NCBI GenBank assembly: GCA_045807765.1
Contig: JBJMGU010000070.1
Coordinates: 1 to 37,132, forward strand
Reading direction: 5' to 3'
Length of the DNA stretch: 37,132 nt
From: DATENM01 sp045807765
GTDB taxonomy: Bacteria; Acidobacteriota; Blastocatellia; UBA7656
Shown here one piece after another: positions 29,740-37,132 of the stretch. Numbering within the stretch: position 1 is the first letter of the stretch; every line of letters starts with the position of its first letter. Position numbers and translations under genes: made by a program. The notes under the pieces are model-generated. The model was not told the DNA's origin. It saw only the letters and a program-made list of their open reading frames with translations, and did no database searches.

Positions 29740-30474
29740 ATGGACGAGTATATCAAGGCCACTTATGGTGAGCATCTGGCAGAGGTCTACGACCAGTGGT
29801 TCGGCGATTACGAGCAAGACGCGATTGAACAGCTCGCAAAGCTGGCAGGCGGCGGGCCGGCCCTTGAGTTAGGCATCGGCACAGGGCGCATCGCGCTGCC
29901 GCTTGCGGCCAGAGGCATAACCGTTCACGGCATCGACGCGGCTCCGCCGATGGTCGCCCGGCTGCGGGCGCGGCCCGGCGGCGACGCCATTGCGGTGACG
30001 ATGGGGGACTTCGCCGACGTGAATGTCGAAGGCGAATTCCCACTCGTCTTCATTGTCTTCAATACCTTGTTTGCGCTGCTTACTCAGGAAGAGCAGGCGC
30101 GCTGCTTTCGCAACGTCGCGGCGCACATGACAGAAGACGGAAGGTTTGTCGTCGAGGCGTTTGTGCCTGACGTAGCGCGTTTTCGCAATGGGCAGAGCGT
30201 CAGGGCGTATACGGTGACCAATGACCGCGTTAGCCTACAGGTCGCGCAACATGACGCGGTGCGGCAGCGGCTGATGACGCAGTACATCGTCTTTACCGAG
30301 CAGGGGATGAAACTCTATCCCGTCGAGGTGCGCTATGCATGGCCGTCAGAGCTGGACTTGATGGCCGAACTCGCCGGCTTGAAGCTGCGGCACCGCTGGG
30401 GCAACTGGAAGCGCGAAGAGTTCAATAGCAACAGTGAGAAACACATCTCGGTATATGAACGGCTGCGAAGATGA
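29740..30474 (+). CDS. Class I SAM-dependent methyltransferase
   Basis: The 244-residue protein has a Rossmann-type SAM-binding domain. Motif I is ALELGIGTGRIALPLA (about 41-56), motif II GITVHGIDAAPPMVARL (about 59-75), and VTMGDFADVNV and LVFIVFNTLFALL follow. The C-terminal part (YPVEVRYAWPSELDLMAELAGLKL) resembles methyltransferases of small molecules with no assigned substrate. The ATG at 29740 follows GAGGTGAAGAA, a good ribosome site, 23 bases after the TatT-like gene. Confidence 0.88.
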   Translation: MDEYIKATYGEHLAEVYDQWFGDYEQDAIEQLAKLAGGGPALELGIGTGRIALPLAARGITVHGIDAAPPMVARLRARPGGDAIAVTMGDFADVNVEGEFPLVFIVFNTLFALLTQEEQARCFRNVAAHMTEDGRFVVEAFVPDVARFRNGQSVRAYTVTNDRVSLQVAQHDAVRQRLMTQYIVFTEQGMKLYPVEVRYAWPSELDLMAELAGLKLRHRWGNWKREEFNSNSEKHISVYERLRR

Positions 30475-30492
30475 GCCACCGGCCAGGGAATC

Positions 30493-30564
30493 GCCACAAA
30501 GGCACCAAGACACGAAGGCGCACAAACGATCTGGTGAACCTTTGTGCCTTCGTGCCTTTGTGGC
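30493..30564. repeat. Inverted short-unit repeat element C (CACAAAG-like units)
   Basis: The left arm (30493-30526) is built from 8-base-period units (CACAAAGG, CACCAAGA, CACGAAGG, then CACAAA). The right arm (30541-30564) is the complement of a version with one unit fewer. They pair with one bulge around a 14-base loop. It sits between the convergent methyltransferase and secreted-protein genes and may stop transcription both ways. Confidence 0.75.
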
Positions 30565-30597
30565 ATAGCTCAACGCAATCGCCAATGGTCTTTGCAA

Positions 30598-32820
30598 CTA
30601 ACGCGCGTGGTATTGAAATGTAATCTTCGTCTCTTCTTCGACAACCAGCGGGCGAACGAAGCGGTACGATCTGCCGGCGTGCGGCACGTCGACGCGCACA
30701 GGAAGAATGCCGGCCACCTTGCGTTGCAGGCTGAAGACATTCTGCGACGGCGAATTCAATTGCGCCGCCCTGTCCTTGCGCGCCTGGTCTTCGAGCTTGC
30801 GGCTTTCGCGCTCAAGGCTCAACGCATCACTGGTAACGCTCACGGTTTCGCCCGCCGCGCCAACGTTGAGCGTCACCCCTAGTCGCGCCGGCTGTGATCC
30901 CTCGAAGCTCAGGTCTTGCTGAAAGGACTTGAATCCCGGCGAATCCACTCTGACGCTGACCGACCCCGGCTGCATGTTGGAGATCACCCAGTGGCCTTCG
31001 CCGTCGGTCGCCGTCGTTTGCGTCGCCCCAGTTTGCGCATTCGTCACCGTCACTTTCGCGCCGGGGATGACCGCGCCCGACGGGTCAACGACGATGCCGC
31101 CGATCTGACCCGCTTGCAAGCTGGCCAGGTCGAGATCGTTTTGCATCCAGGCATTCTGATCCATCTCGTTGTAATCGTCCCTGGCACCCGCCAGCGCGTC
31201 CTGTGCCCTTGCCGGAAATAGATCAGCAGCCAGCGCCGTGCCGCCGAACTGCTTCACCTCCAGGCGCTCAGGCAGAAAGACTTCCCACATCACCAAGTTG
31301 ACCGGCACGTCCATCTTCGGCAGCCCCAACTGGTATGCGCCGCTCTTCGCAAATGGCGACCCGGCGCTCAGGTAGACGAAAGAAACGGTGTAAGCGCCCA
31401 CCGGACGAAAGCCTGCGCGCAGCAACGGCACGCGGCTGCCATCGCTGCCCTGCACCGGCTTCACCTTTTCGCCTTCGACCTCTGCCGACAGCAGGCTGGC
31501 CCCCTGCGGCAATTCGACTTTGACGAACGGCTGCGCGTGATTGCGCACCCTCAGCGTCACTTCCGTCAGCGTCTTGCCTTCTGCGTTGAGCAGCGTCGTG
31601 ATCGTCGCGCGCTCGGCAATGGCCGATAGCACCGCGCCATCGGGAAAGCGGTTCCATTCGAGCTTGAGGCTGGGCGAATCGCCCGACCGCCGGTGATAAC
31701 GAAAAGCCGCCTGCAAAGGGAAACGCGCCAGCGAGCGCGCCACCGGACCGGCTTCGCGCACATCTACACGCCGCAAGCCGCCGCTTTCAGTCGCCGTCAA
31801 TTCCATGGTGCCGACGCCTTCGACCAACACTTCGCCGGTTTCTCCCTGCACGCCGGCAAAGCCAAAGAAAGGCGCGTCGAGTTTGTTGTCGCGGCTGGCG
31901 CGTTCGACGGCAATCAAGAACTGATGAGCGCGGCGCGCCGGCTCACGCACTTTCAAGATCAGCTCATTGCCCTGCGTTTCGCTTGAATCCAGGGTGCTGC
32001 CCGACACTTCAGTGACTTCAAAGCCGGGCGGCAACGGCAGCTTGAATTCAGCCGGCTCGCCCTGAATCACCGTCACGTCGCACAGCACAGCCATGCGCAG
32101 TTCCGAGTCGCCGACCGAAATCAGCGTCTTCATATCCGCGAGGAAGCGGACTTCGCGCTGCGTCACCGGGGCGCTAATCTCTCTGGTCGTCCACCAGACT
32201 TTCGCAGGCTTGCCGGGATCGAGCGTCGCTTCGATGATCGTGTGGCCATTCGCCGTTGCGCGGTTGGTAATCAAGCCGGGCTCGACGTGAATATCGGCGT
32301 GATTGCCGGGAATGTCGAGGCTGATGACAGAGCTAGCCGCCACCGGCACCGGCACTGTGAACGTTGCGCGTCCCGCGTCCACCGTGAGCGCTGAGGCGAC
32401 GTTCAAAGAGACCGCAAAAGCACCCGGCCCATCAATTACCGTGGCGGTTGCCGCGCCTTCTTGAAGCAACGGCAGAGGCTTCGGTGTCGGCTGCGCTTCG
32501 GTGATCGTTAGTCCAGTGGTCAGCGGCACCAGCGTTAAGCCTTTCTGTAACACGTCGCCTTCGATCTCAAGCGCGCCCAACACCGAATCGTTCTCCAGGC
32601 GCAGCTTGAACGCCGCCCGCGACAGCACGTAAGGCAGCGGCGCGGCTTCCGCAGGCTTCGGCTTGTGCGCCGCGAGATCGAGCAGGCGGTTGTATTCCGC
32701 AAGCGTCAGCGTCACCGTGCCGGGCGAGCTTTGCGGAACGACTCTTTGCGGCGGCAGGCTGCGCTCCTGACCGCGCCCAACAATGGATAAAAATATGATC
32801 GCAATCACTATTTTCTTCAT
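30598..32820 (-). CDS. Secreted beta-rich protein with carboxypeptidase-regulatory-like domain
   Basis: The 740-residue product has a short signal peptide (about 1-19). The bulk is beta-rich and resembles the upstream gene's product: VTLTLAEYNRLLDLA, then PYVLSRAAFKLRLENDSV, and VRNHAQPFVKVELPQGASLL, each with a counterpart in the neighbour. A CarboxypepD_reg-like domain is inserted at about 572-658 (GGIVVDPSGAVIPGAKVTV, then GHWVISNMQPGSVSVRV), as often seen on acidobacterial surface proteins. It ends with PLVVEEETKITFQYHAR. No enzyme motif was found. Its ATG overlaps the upstream stop by 4 bases, with AGGTGA just before. Confidence 0.8.
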   Translation of the reverse strand: MKKIVIAIIFLSIVGRGQERSLPPQRVVPQSSPGTVTLTLAEYNRLLDLAAHKPKPAEAAPLPYVLSRAAFKLRLENDSVLGALEIEGDVLQKGLTLVPLTTGLTITEAQPTPKPLPLLQEGAATATVIDGPGAFAVSLNVASALTVDAGRATFTVPVPVAASSVISLDIPGNHADIHVEPGLITNRATANGHTIIEATLDPGKPAKVWWTTREISAPVTQREVRFLADMKTLISVGDSELRMAVLCDVTVIQGEPAEFKLPLPPGFEVTEVSGSTLDSSETQGNELILKVREPARRAHQFLIAVERASRDNKLDAPFFGFAGVQGETGEVLVEGVGTMELTATESGGLRRVDVREAGPVARSLARFPLQAAFRYHRRSGDSPSLKLEWNRFPDGAVLSAIAERATITTLLNAEGKTLTEVTLRVRNHAQPFVKVELPQGASLLSAEVEGEKVKPVQGSDGSRVPLLRAGFRPVGAYTVSFVYLSAGSPFAKSGAYQLGLPKMDVPVNLVMWEVFLPERLEVKQFGGTALAADLFPARAQDALAGARDDYNEMDQNAWMQNDLDLASLQAGQIGGIVVDPSGAVIPGAKVTVTNAQTGATQTTATDGEGHWVISNMQPGSVSVRVDSPGFKSFQQDLSFEGSQPARLGVTLNVGAAGETVSVTSDALSLERESRKLEDQARKDRAAQLNSPSQNVFSLQRKVAGILPVRVDVPHAGRSYRFVRPLVVEEETKITFQYHAR

Positions 32821-34769
32821 CGCTCACCTCGCTTTTGGTCACGCTGAAAATCTACTTCGAGAACCGGCGATTGGTTCTCACTGGTCAGCTCGGACACCAG
32901 AAAGATGGATGGGCCGAAATGTGGGAAGCCGACCAGCACGGGAAGATTTCGCGGCGGGCGCGCCGCATAACTTGATTGTTGAAGCTTAGAAACCATTGCC
33001 TGCGTCGCATCGATGTTGGAAGGATTGACCACGGCGTTTGTCGTTTGGGCTTCGGGCGGCGCGCTGCCGGGTGATGAGCGTAGAACTGCCGATGTCGGCG
33101 CTTCATAAGGCGCGGCGCGAAAGCTCCCCATCGCCGGCGTCAGGCGAAAGAGCGGCGAGTGATGCAGCAACAGACTCGACTTCGAGATCGGCATGTCTGC
33201 TGCCAGCAAAGTCAGCCGTGCCCTGCCCTTCTCGCCCCACGCCGGGACGCGGTCGAGATAAGCAACCTCGACGACGAAGGCCGGCGACTCTTCACCGCCG
33301 CGCGACTTTTCCAGCGGCACGAGCAGCGAGCCGTCTGGAGCGCGTCCCGGTCGAATCGGTCGCCCTGCAACCGACACGCTCCACAAGATGGCGCTCGAAG
33401 GCAGCGTGAGCTTGAGAAAGCTGCGCTGATTGTTGCGCACCGCGAGGCGTGCATTGACCAGCATCTTGCCGTCTTCGGTGACGAGCGCGTTGTACGCCGC
33501 TTCCTCGACATTGGCGGTCAATACGGCTTGCGGTGTGTAGCGCGCCACGCGCACGGCGAGCGCACGCGCCGCCTTGCCTTCGGCGGGGCGCAAACGGAAG
33601 GCGACCAGTGAGGGCGATTGCCGGCTGGCGATGAGCTGGCCGAGGTCGGCGGCTTCGGCTTCTTCAAGCCCTGAGGCCTGCCGGTCTTTGATCTCGCCTG
33701 CGCCGAGAATTTCGACGGCAACGCCGCCGGTCTCGCGCTCTGCCGCGGGCAAGCGCATCAACGGCACGTCGATCTGGCCGTCGCGCGGCAGCCGCAATTC
33801 TCCGCGCACCGTGAAGCGCGTCGTCTGCTGCACCGGCTCAAGGAAGGTAACGGTCAGCTCTTGTGCTGACACTTCCCAATCGGCGACCATCGCGCCCGAT
33901 ACTTGATCAACGGTGAGCTGCGCGGGCAACTGCACGCGGACTTCTTTGGCGAGACCTTGAAGGACTTCGACCTGAACTTCGGCGCTGACCTGCGTGGTGT
34001 CTTCGCCTAAACCGATGAGCTGTGTCAGCGCGCCGCGAAGTCTGAGCGGTTGATTGGCGCGCTGATCTTCGACGCGGCGTTTCCAGGCAAAGGTAAGCGG
34101 CTCGTTGCCGCGCCCGTGCGCGACCCAGCGGCTACCGTCTGCGGTGTCGGCGCGCTCGAACAGCAAGCCGCCGGTGACTCGCACGTCCACACCATGATCG
34201 GTTTTTCCCGGAAGCACAACGACCGCTCGCGAGACCGCTGAAGCGTTCGCCGGCAGCCGCAGCATCTCGGTTCCCGCAACCGACGTGACCGGGGTGACGA
34301 TGTCGAGCGTCAGGATCGCCCGCCCTGTGCGCGAAAGCAGCAGGTAGCTTGCCCCCGCGCCTTTCTCGCCGACGCCGTTGACCAGCGATACGGGCCGCCC
34401 ATCGAGCCGCGCTTGACGAATCATCAAACCGCCCGGCAAGGCGACACGCGCCCAGCCATCTTTAATCACATCTATCGTCAGACGCGCTTCACCCGCGGCC
34501 AGCTCGCCATCAATCTTCAGCTCGTAATCGACACGCGTCAGCGTCGCTTCGACCGGTGGCGGGTCAGGCTCACGGGTTGACGGAAAAGCCGCCTGCCGCA
34601 AGGCGCGGTAATCATCAACCGGCAGCACTACCCATCCATCGGTCGCCGCAGGTTGCTGCGCCGCGGCGGCGACGGCGCAGAACATCAAGAGCGCCGCCAG
34701 TCCTGCTAAGCGTATTGCGGCGGCATTCAAGCGCGCCGAGACTAATCCCCACATGCAAGTCCATTTCAT
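32817..34769 (-). CDS. Secreted beta-rich protein, paralogue of its downstream neighbour
   Basis: The start chosen is the ATG at 34769, 8 bases after GGAGAG; an in-frame start 13 codons earlier lacks a ribosome site. The 650-residue protein has an N-terminal signal ending near AVAAAAQQ. Later it is beta-rich: WVVLPVDDYRALRQAAF, then ATLTRVDYELKIDGEL, and AVRNNQRSFLKLTLPSSAIL near the middle, all aligning with the next gene's product. It lacks the inserted CarboxypepD_reg-like domain and ends with an Arg/Lys-rich tail after PVLEVDFQRD. No enzyme motif is visible; a surface or cell-envelope role is inferred. The two-component genes lie upstream on the same strand, 264 bases away. Confidence 0.8.
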   Translation of the reverse strand: MKWTCMWGLVSARLNAAAIRLAGLAALLMFCAVAAAAQQPAATDGWVVLPVDDYRALRQAAFPSTREPDPPPVEATLTRVDYELKIDGELAAGEARLTIDVIKDGWARVALPGGLMIRQARLDGRPVSLVNGVGEKGAGASYLLLSRTGRAILTLDIVTPVTSVAGTEMLRLPANASAVSRAVVVLPGKTDHGVDVRVTGGLLFERADTADGSRWVAHGRGNEPLTFAWKRRVEDQRANQPLRLRGALTQLIGLGEDTTQVSAEVQVEVLQGLAKEVRVQLPAQLTVDQVSGAMVADWEVSAQELTVTFLEPVQQTTRFTVRGELRLPRDGQIDVPLMRLPAAERETGGVAVEILGAGEIKDRQASGLEEAEAADLGQLIASRQSPSLVAFRLRPAEGKAARALAVRVARYTPQAVLTANVEEAAYNALVTEDGKMLVNARLAVRNNQRSFLKLTLPSSAILWSVSVAGRPIRPGRAPDGSLLVPLEKSRGGEESPAFVVEVAYLDRVPAWGEKGRARLTLLAADMPISKSSLLLHHSPLFRLTPAMGSFRAAPYEAPTSAVLRSSPGSAPPEAQTTNAVVNPSNIDATQAMVSKLQQSSYAARPPRNLPVLVGFPHFGPSIFLVSELTSENQSPVLEVDFQRDQKRGER

Positions 34770-35033
34770 AAACGTTTCTCTCCTTACTTTTCTCCCACAG
34801 CGAACCATGCAATCTCAGAAAGACCGGCCCGATGTAAAGGGCGAATCGCGGCTCACCGCCTCTCTGAGGCGGCAAACAACGACCGCTGGTAGACCTTTCT
34901 AAACCCAATAGCGATGCTTGAAAACGATTACTGCTGGACGATCTACAAAAAGAACGACGCCAGCCATGCCGCTTGCGAAGATCATCAGGATTAATGCGGG
35001 AGGAACAATGCGGGAACCGTCAGGGGCTGGCGG

Positions 35034-36404
35034 TTATTCGCCGGACTCTTTCAAGTTGATGCCATAGCGTTCGGCCATGCGATAGAGCGTACGGCGATCA
35101 ATGGCCAGAACTTCGGCGGCGCGCGTGCGGCTACCGCCAACCGCTTGCAGGACGTGAAGCAGGTAGCGGCGCTCTAACTCTTCAAGCGTCGGCAGGTCTG
35201 TGAAAAGCGCGTGCATCTTGCCGGCAGTCTCCTGGCTGCGGGTGTGGCGGCGAATCTTTTCGGGCCAATCTTCGGGCGTGATGACCGAGCCGCGCGCGTA
35301 CAGCGCCGCATGCTCGATAGTGTTCTCTAGCTCGCGCACATTACCCGGCCAGTCGTACTGATGCAAGATGGCCAGCGCCTCTTCAGAAATCGTCGTCGCC
35401 CGCGCTCCTGCGCGCCGCGCCTGCTTGAGCGCGTGCGCCGCAAGCAATGACAAATCTTCAAGCCGTTCTCTGAGCGGCGGCACTCTGAGGGTGACGACGC
35501 TCAAGCGATAAAACAGGTCTTCGCGGAAGCGGCCCTCTTTAACTTCGCGCTCAAGGTTGCGGTTGGTGGCGGCGACCACGCGCACATCAACACGAACGGC
35601 GCGCGGGCTGCCGACGCGGCGGATCTCGCTCTCTTGTAATACGCGTAACAATTTCACCTGAAGCGCCAGGCTGGTCTCGCCAATCTCGTCGAGGAAGATG
35701 GTGCCGTCCGCTGCCTCTTCAAACATACCGCGCTTGTCGGCGACCGCGCCGGTGAAGCTGCCTTTGACATGGCCAAAGAGTTCGGCTTCGAGCAGAGTTT
35801 CGGTAATCGCGCCGCAGTTGATGGCGACAAAGGGCGCGGCGGCTCGCCCGCTATTGCGGTGCAGGGCGCGCGCCACTAGCTCTTTGCCGACACCCGATTC
35901 GCCGGTGATCAAGACAGTCGAGCGGCTGGGCGCAACCAGGGCGATCTCTTTATAAAGCTCGATCATCGGCGGGCTGTGACCGACAAGGCCCGACGCTTCG
36001 CTGTACTCCTTTAACAAGACCGCTGCCGGCGCTTCGGCGGCACGTCCCTGGAGCGCGCGCCGCGCTGTGGCGATGACGGCATTGACATTGAATGGTTTGC
36101 TGACGTAATCAAAAGCGCCTTCGCGCACCGCTTCGACGGCGGTTTCGAGCGTGCCGAAGCCGCTGATGAGAATGACCTCGGACGCCGGCGTCGTCTTCTT
36201 AAATTCCTTGAGAAGCTGTACGCCATTCATGCGCCCGCCGAGATTGATGTCGCTGACGATTAAGTCGAAAGGCTGACGCTCGACCGCAGCAAGCGCCGCC
36301 TCCGCCGATTGGCTCGACGCCACCTGCCAGCCTTCTTCGGAAAAAATCTCCGCGAGAAAATTGCAGGTCTCCAGGTCGTCGTCAATGACGAGAATCTTTT
36401 TCAT
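35034..36404 (-). CDS. NtrC-family sigma-54-dependent response regulator
   Basis: This 456-residue regulator has a receiver domain (1-120; phospho-acceptor Asp52, Lys103), a sigma-54 AAA+ domain (about 138-370) and a Fis-type helix-turn-helix at the C-terminus (GSRTRAAEVLAIDRRTLYRM). Walker A is GESGVGKE (168-175). The sigma-54 contact loop reads GSFTGA (215-220) in place of the usual GAFTGA. FLDEIGE is Walker B, and WPGNVRELENTIEHA follows. It activates sigma-54 promoters once phosphorylated by a partner kinase, here almost surely the gene upstream, whose stop overlaps the regulator's ATG by 4 bases. No convincing -24/-12 site was seen upstream of the nearby secreted-protein gene. Confidence 0.95.
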   Translation of the reverse strand: MKKILVIDDDLETCNFLAEIFSEEGWQVASSQSAEAALAAVERQPFDLIVSDINLGGRMNGVQLLKEFKKTTPASEVILISGFGTLETAVEAVREGAFDYVSKPFNVNAVIATARRALQGRAAEAPAAVLLKEYSEASGLVGHSPPMIELYKEIALVAPSRSTVLITGESGVGKELVARALHRNSGRAAAPFVAINCGAITETLLEAELFGHVKGSFTGAVADKRGMFEEAADGTIFLDEIGETSLALQVKLLRVLQESEIRRVGSPRAVRVDVRVVAATNRNLEREVKEGRFREDLFYRLSVVTLRVPPLRERLEDLSLLAAHALKQARRAGARATTISEEALAILHQYDWPGNVRELENTIEHAALYARGSVITPEDWPEKIRRHTRSQETAGKMHALFTDLPTLEELERRYLLHVLQAVGGSRTRAAEVLAIDRRTLYRMAERYGINLKESGE

Positions 36405-37132
36405 TGCTCGATTGCCTGTTCTTCAGCGGCGACCGCGACGGCGGGAAGAAGCTGGGCATCGCCGGCAGCCTGAGCCGCTTGCGCGCCGACAACGGCCAGC
36501 GGCAGGCGTATGCGGAATGTCGTGCGGTGGCCCGGCTCGCTTTCGACCTCAACGCTGCCCTGATGCTCGGTGATGATCTGCTTGACGACCGTAAGGCCGA
36601 GACCCGTGCCCAGCCCCTGCTTGGTGGTGAACATTGGCTCGAAGATCAAATCGAGTTGCTCGTCGCGAATGCCTTCGCCGCTGTCAGCGACTTCGATCAA
36701 CGCATTCGCGCCGTCGCGCAGAGTGCGCGCCTGCAACTGACCTCCTTCGGGCATGGCGTCGAGGCTGTTATTGATCAAGTTGATAAAGACCTGCTGTAAC
36801 TGATCGGCGTCGGCGGCGACCGCCGGCAACTCTTCGCCCAGCTCTGTGATCAACTCGACGTTGCGCGCAAAGAGCGTCGGCTGCGTCGCGTCGAGGATGC
36901 GCGTGAGCAAAGCGTTGATGTCTACCAGCTCGAACTGTGGCTGCGGTCGGCGCGTCGAGGCGAGCATCGAGCGGACGATATTGGTGATGCGCTCGATCTG
37001 CCCGGCGATGATGTCGAGCCGCTTGATGGCGCGGTCATCGGTGGCGCGGGCGCGTAACAATTGGACGTGGCCTGAGATCAGGTTGATGAAGACCTGCTGT
37101 AACTGATCGGCGTCGGCGGCGACCGCCGGCAA
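36401..37132 (-). CDS. Sensor histidine kinase, 5' end outside window and possibly chimeric
   Basis: The kinase is cut by the window's right edge, so the sensor is missing; 243 codons are seen. From residue about 20 it reads as a normal HisKA end (GHVQLLRARATDDRAIKRL, IERITNIVRSML), then a full HATPase: N box FINLINNSLDAMPEGG, G1 VADSGEGI, F box FEPMFTTK, G2 GTGLGLTVVKQI. The first residues, PAVAADADQLQQVFINLI, repeat the sequence before the N box, where a normal kinase would have its phospho-His region. This comes from a 57-bp near-duplication (36773-36829 and 37076-37132). The phospho-His box is not in the window. It overlaps the regulator gene by 4 bases and is surely its partner. Confidence 0.85.
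   Translation of the reverse strand: MPAVAADADQLQQVFINLISGHVQLLRARATDDRAIKRLDIIAGQIERITNIVRSMLASTRRPQPQFELVDINALLTRILDATQPTLFARNVELITELGEELPAVAADADQLQQVFINLINNSLDAMPEGGQLQARTLRDGANALIEVADSGEGIRDEQLDLIFEPMFTTKQGLGTGLGLTVVKQIITEHQGSVEVESEPGHRTTFRIRLPLAVVGAQAAQAAGDAQLLPAVAVAAEEQAIEQ
36773..36829. repeat. 57-bp near-direct repeat, inner copy
   Basis: This segment of the kinase gene matches 37076-37132 at 55 of 57 bases. Here it is in its expected place, just before the N box. Confidence 0.9.
37076..37132. repeat. 57-bp near-direct repeat, copy at the window edge
   Basis: This copy runs to the last base of the window and replaces the expected phospho-His box sequence. The two differences from the inner copy lie within its first 12 bases; the remaining 45 or so bases are identical, which suggests an assembly chimera at the contig end or a very recent duplication. 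Confidence 0.9.

Noticed and set aside
34770..35033. Sigma-54 (-24/-12) promoter before the secreted paralogues
   Set aside because: The best candidate has GG and GC only 9 bases apart instead of 10 and poor flanking match; a 7-bp hairpin at 34856-34872 was seen instead.

Overview
The window is about 37 kb of GC-rich (roughly 60%) bacterial chromosome. It carries about 25 protein genes, two of them cut by the window edges, plus one tRNA and one probable structured RNA. The best guess for the host is an acidobacterium, possibly of the Blastocatellia type. This is inferred from the mix of genes: a TIGR02999-type ECF sigma factor, a Ser/Thr kinase fused to WD40 propellers, a secreted protein with a carboxypeptidase-regulatory-like domain, an RND/LolA-like pair and a TatT-like protein. 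No rRNA or other taxonomic marker is present.

Layout. 1-8.3 kb (+): the tail of a GH2-type glycosidase; rtcB interrupted by an intein with an HNH endonuclease; glpK; a GH20-like hexosaminidase; a CBS-domain membrane protein (CNNM/HlyC); and a DagK/YegS-type lipid kinase. 8.3-12.6 kb (-): an ECF sigma factor, a pyrimidine-nucleoside phosphorylase, a Tat-exported glycosylasparaginase and a BMP-family lipoprotein, suggesting nucleoside and glycan scavenging. 12.8-14.5 kb (+): two unrecognised secreted proteins with CC motifs, lying between the ECF sigma factor and a kinase. 14.6-17.9 kb (-): a Ser/Thr kinase with 14 WD40 repeats. 18.1-22.5 kb (-): ispF, ispD, yacL and radA, with a repeat- and RNA-rich gap of about 800 bp between yacL and radA. 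22.7-30.5 kb (+): an M1-like protein that has lost its zinc site, a small resolvase-like protein, tRNA-Ala(GGC), an RND permease with a LolA-like lipoprotein, a TatT-like protein and a methyltransferase. 30.6-37.1 kb (-): two overlapping paralogous secreted proteins, and an NtrC-type response regulator overlapping a histidine kinase that runs off the end.

The most notable items are: (i) the RtcB intein, placed so that the ligase's metal-binding Cys is also the +1 splicing residue, and carrying an HNH nuclease and a C2H2-like finger; (ii) a multi-hairpin RNA at about 20.89-21.11 kb whose G-U pairs favour the + strand, which resembles HEARO/omega RNA from memory and has no IscB/IsrB gene nearby; (iii) three intergenic elements built on one plan, short 7-8-nt tandem units facing an inverted copy across a spacer; (iv) two degenerate enzymes, the M1-like and resolvase-like proteins; and (v) a 57-bp near-duplication at the right edge that makes the kinase N-terminus suspect. 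All identifications come from reading the sequence; no database search was run.
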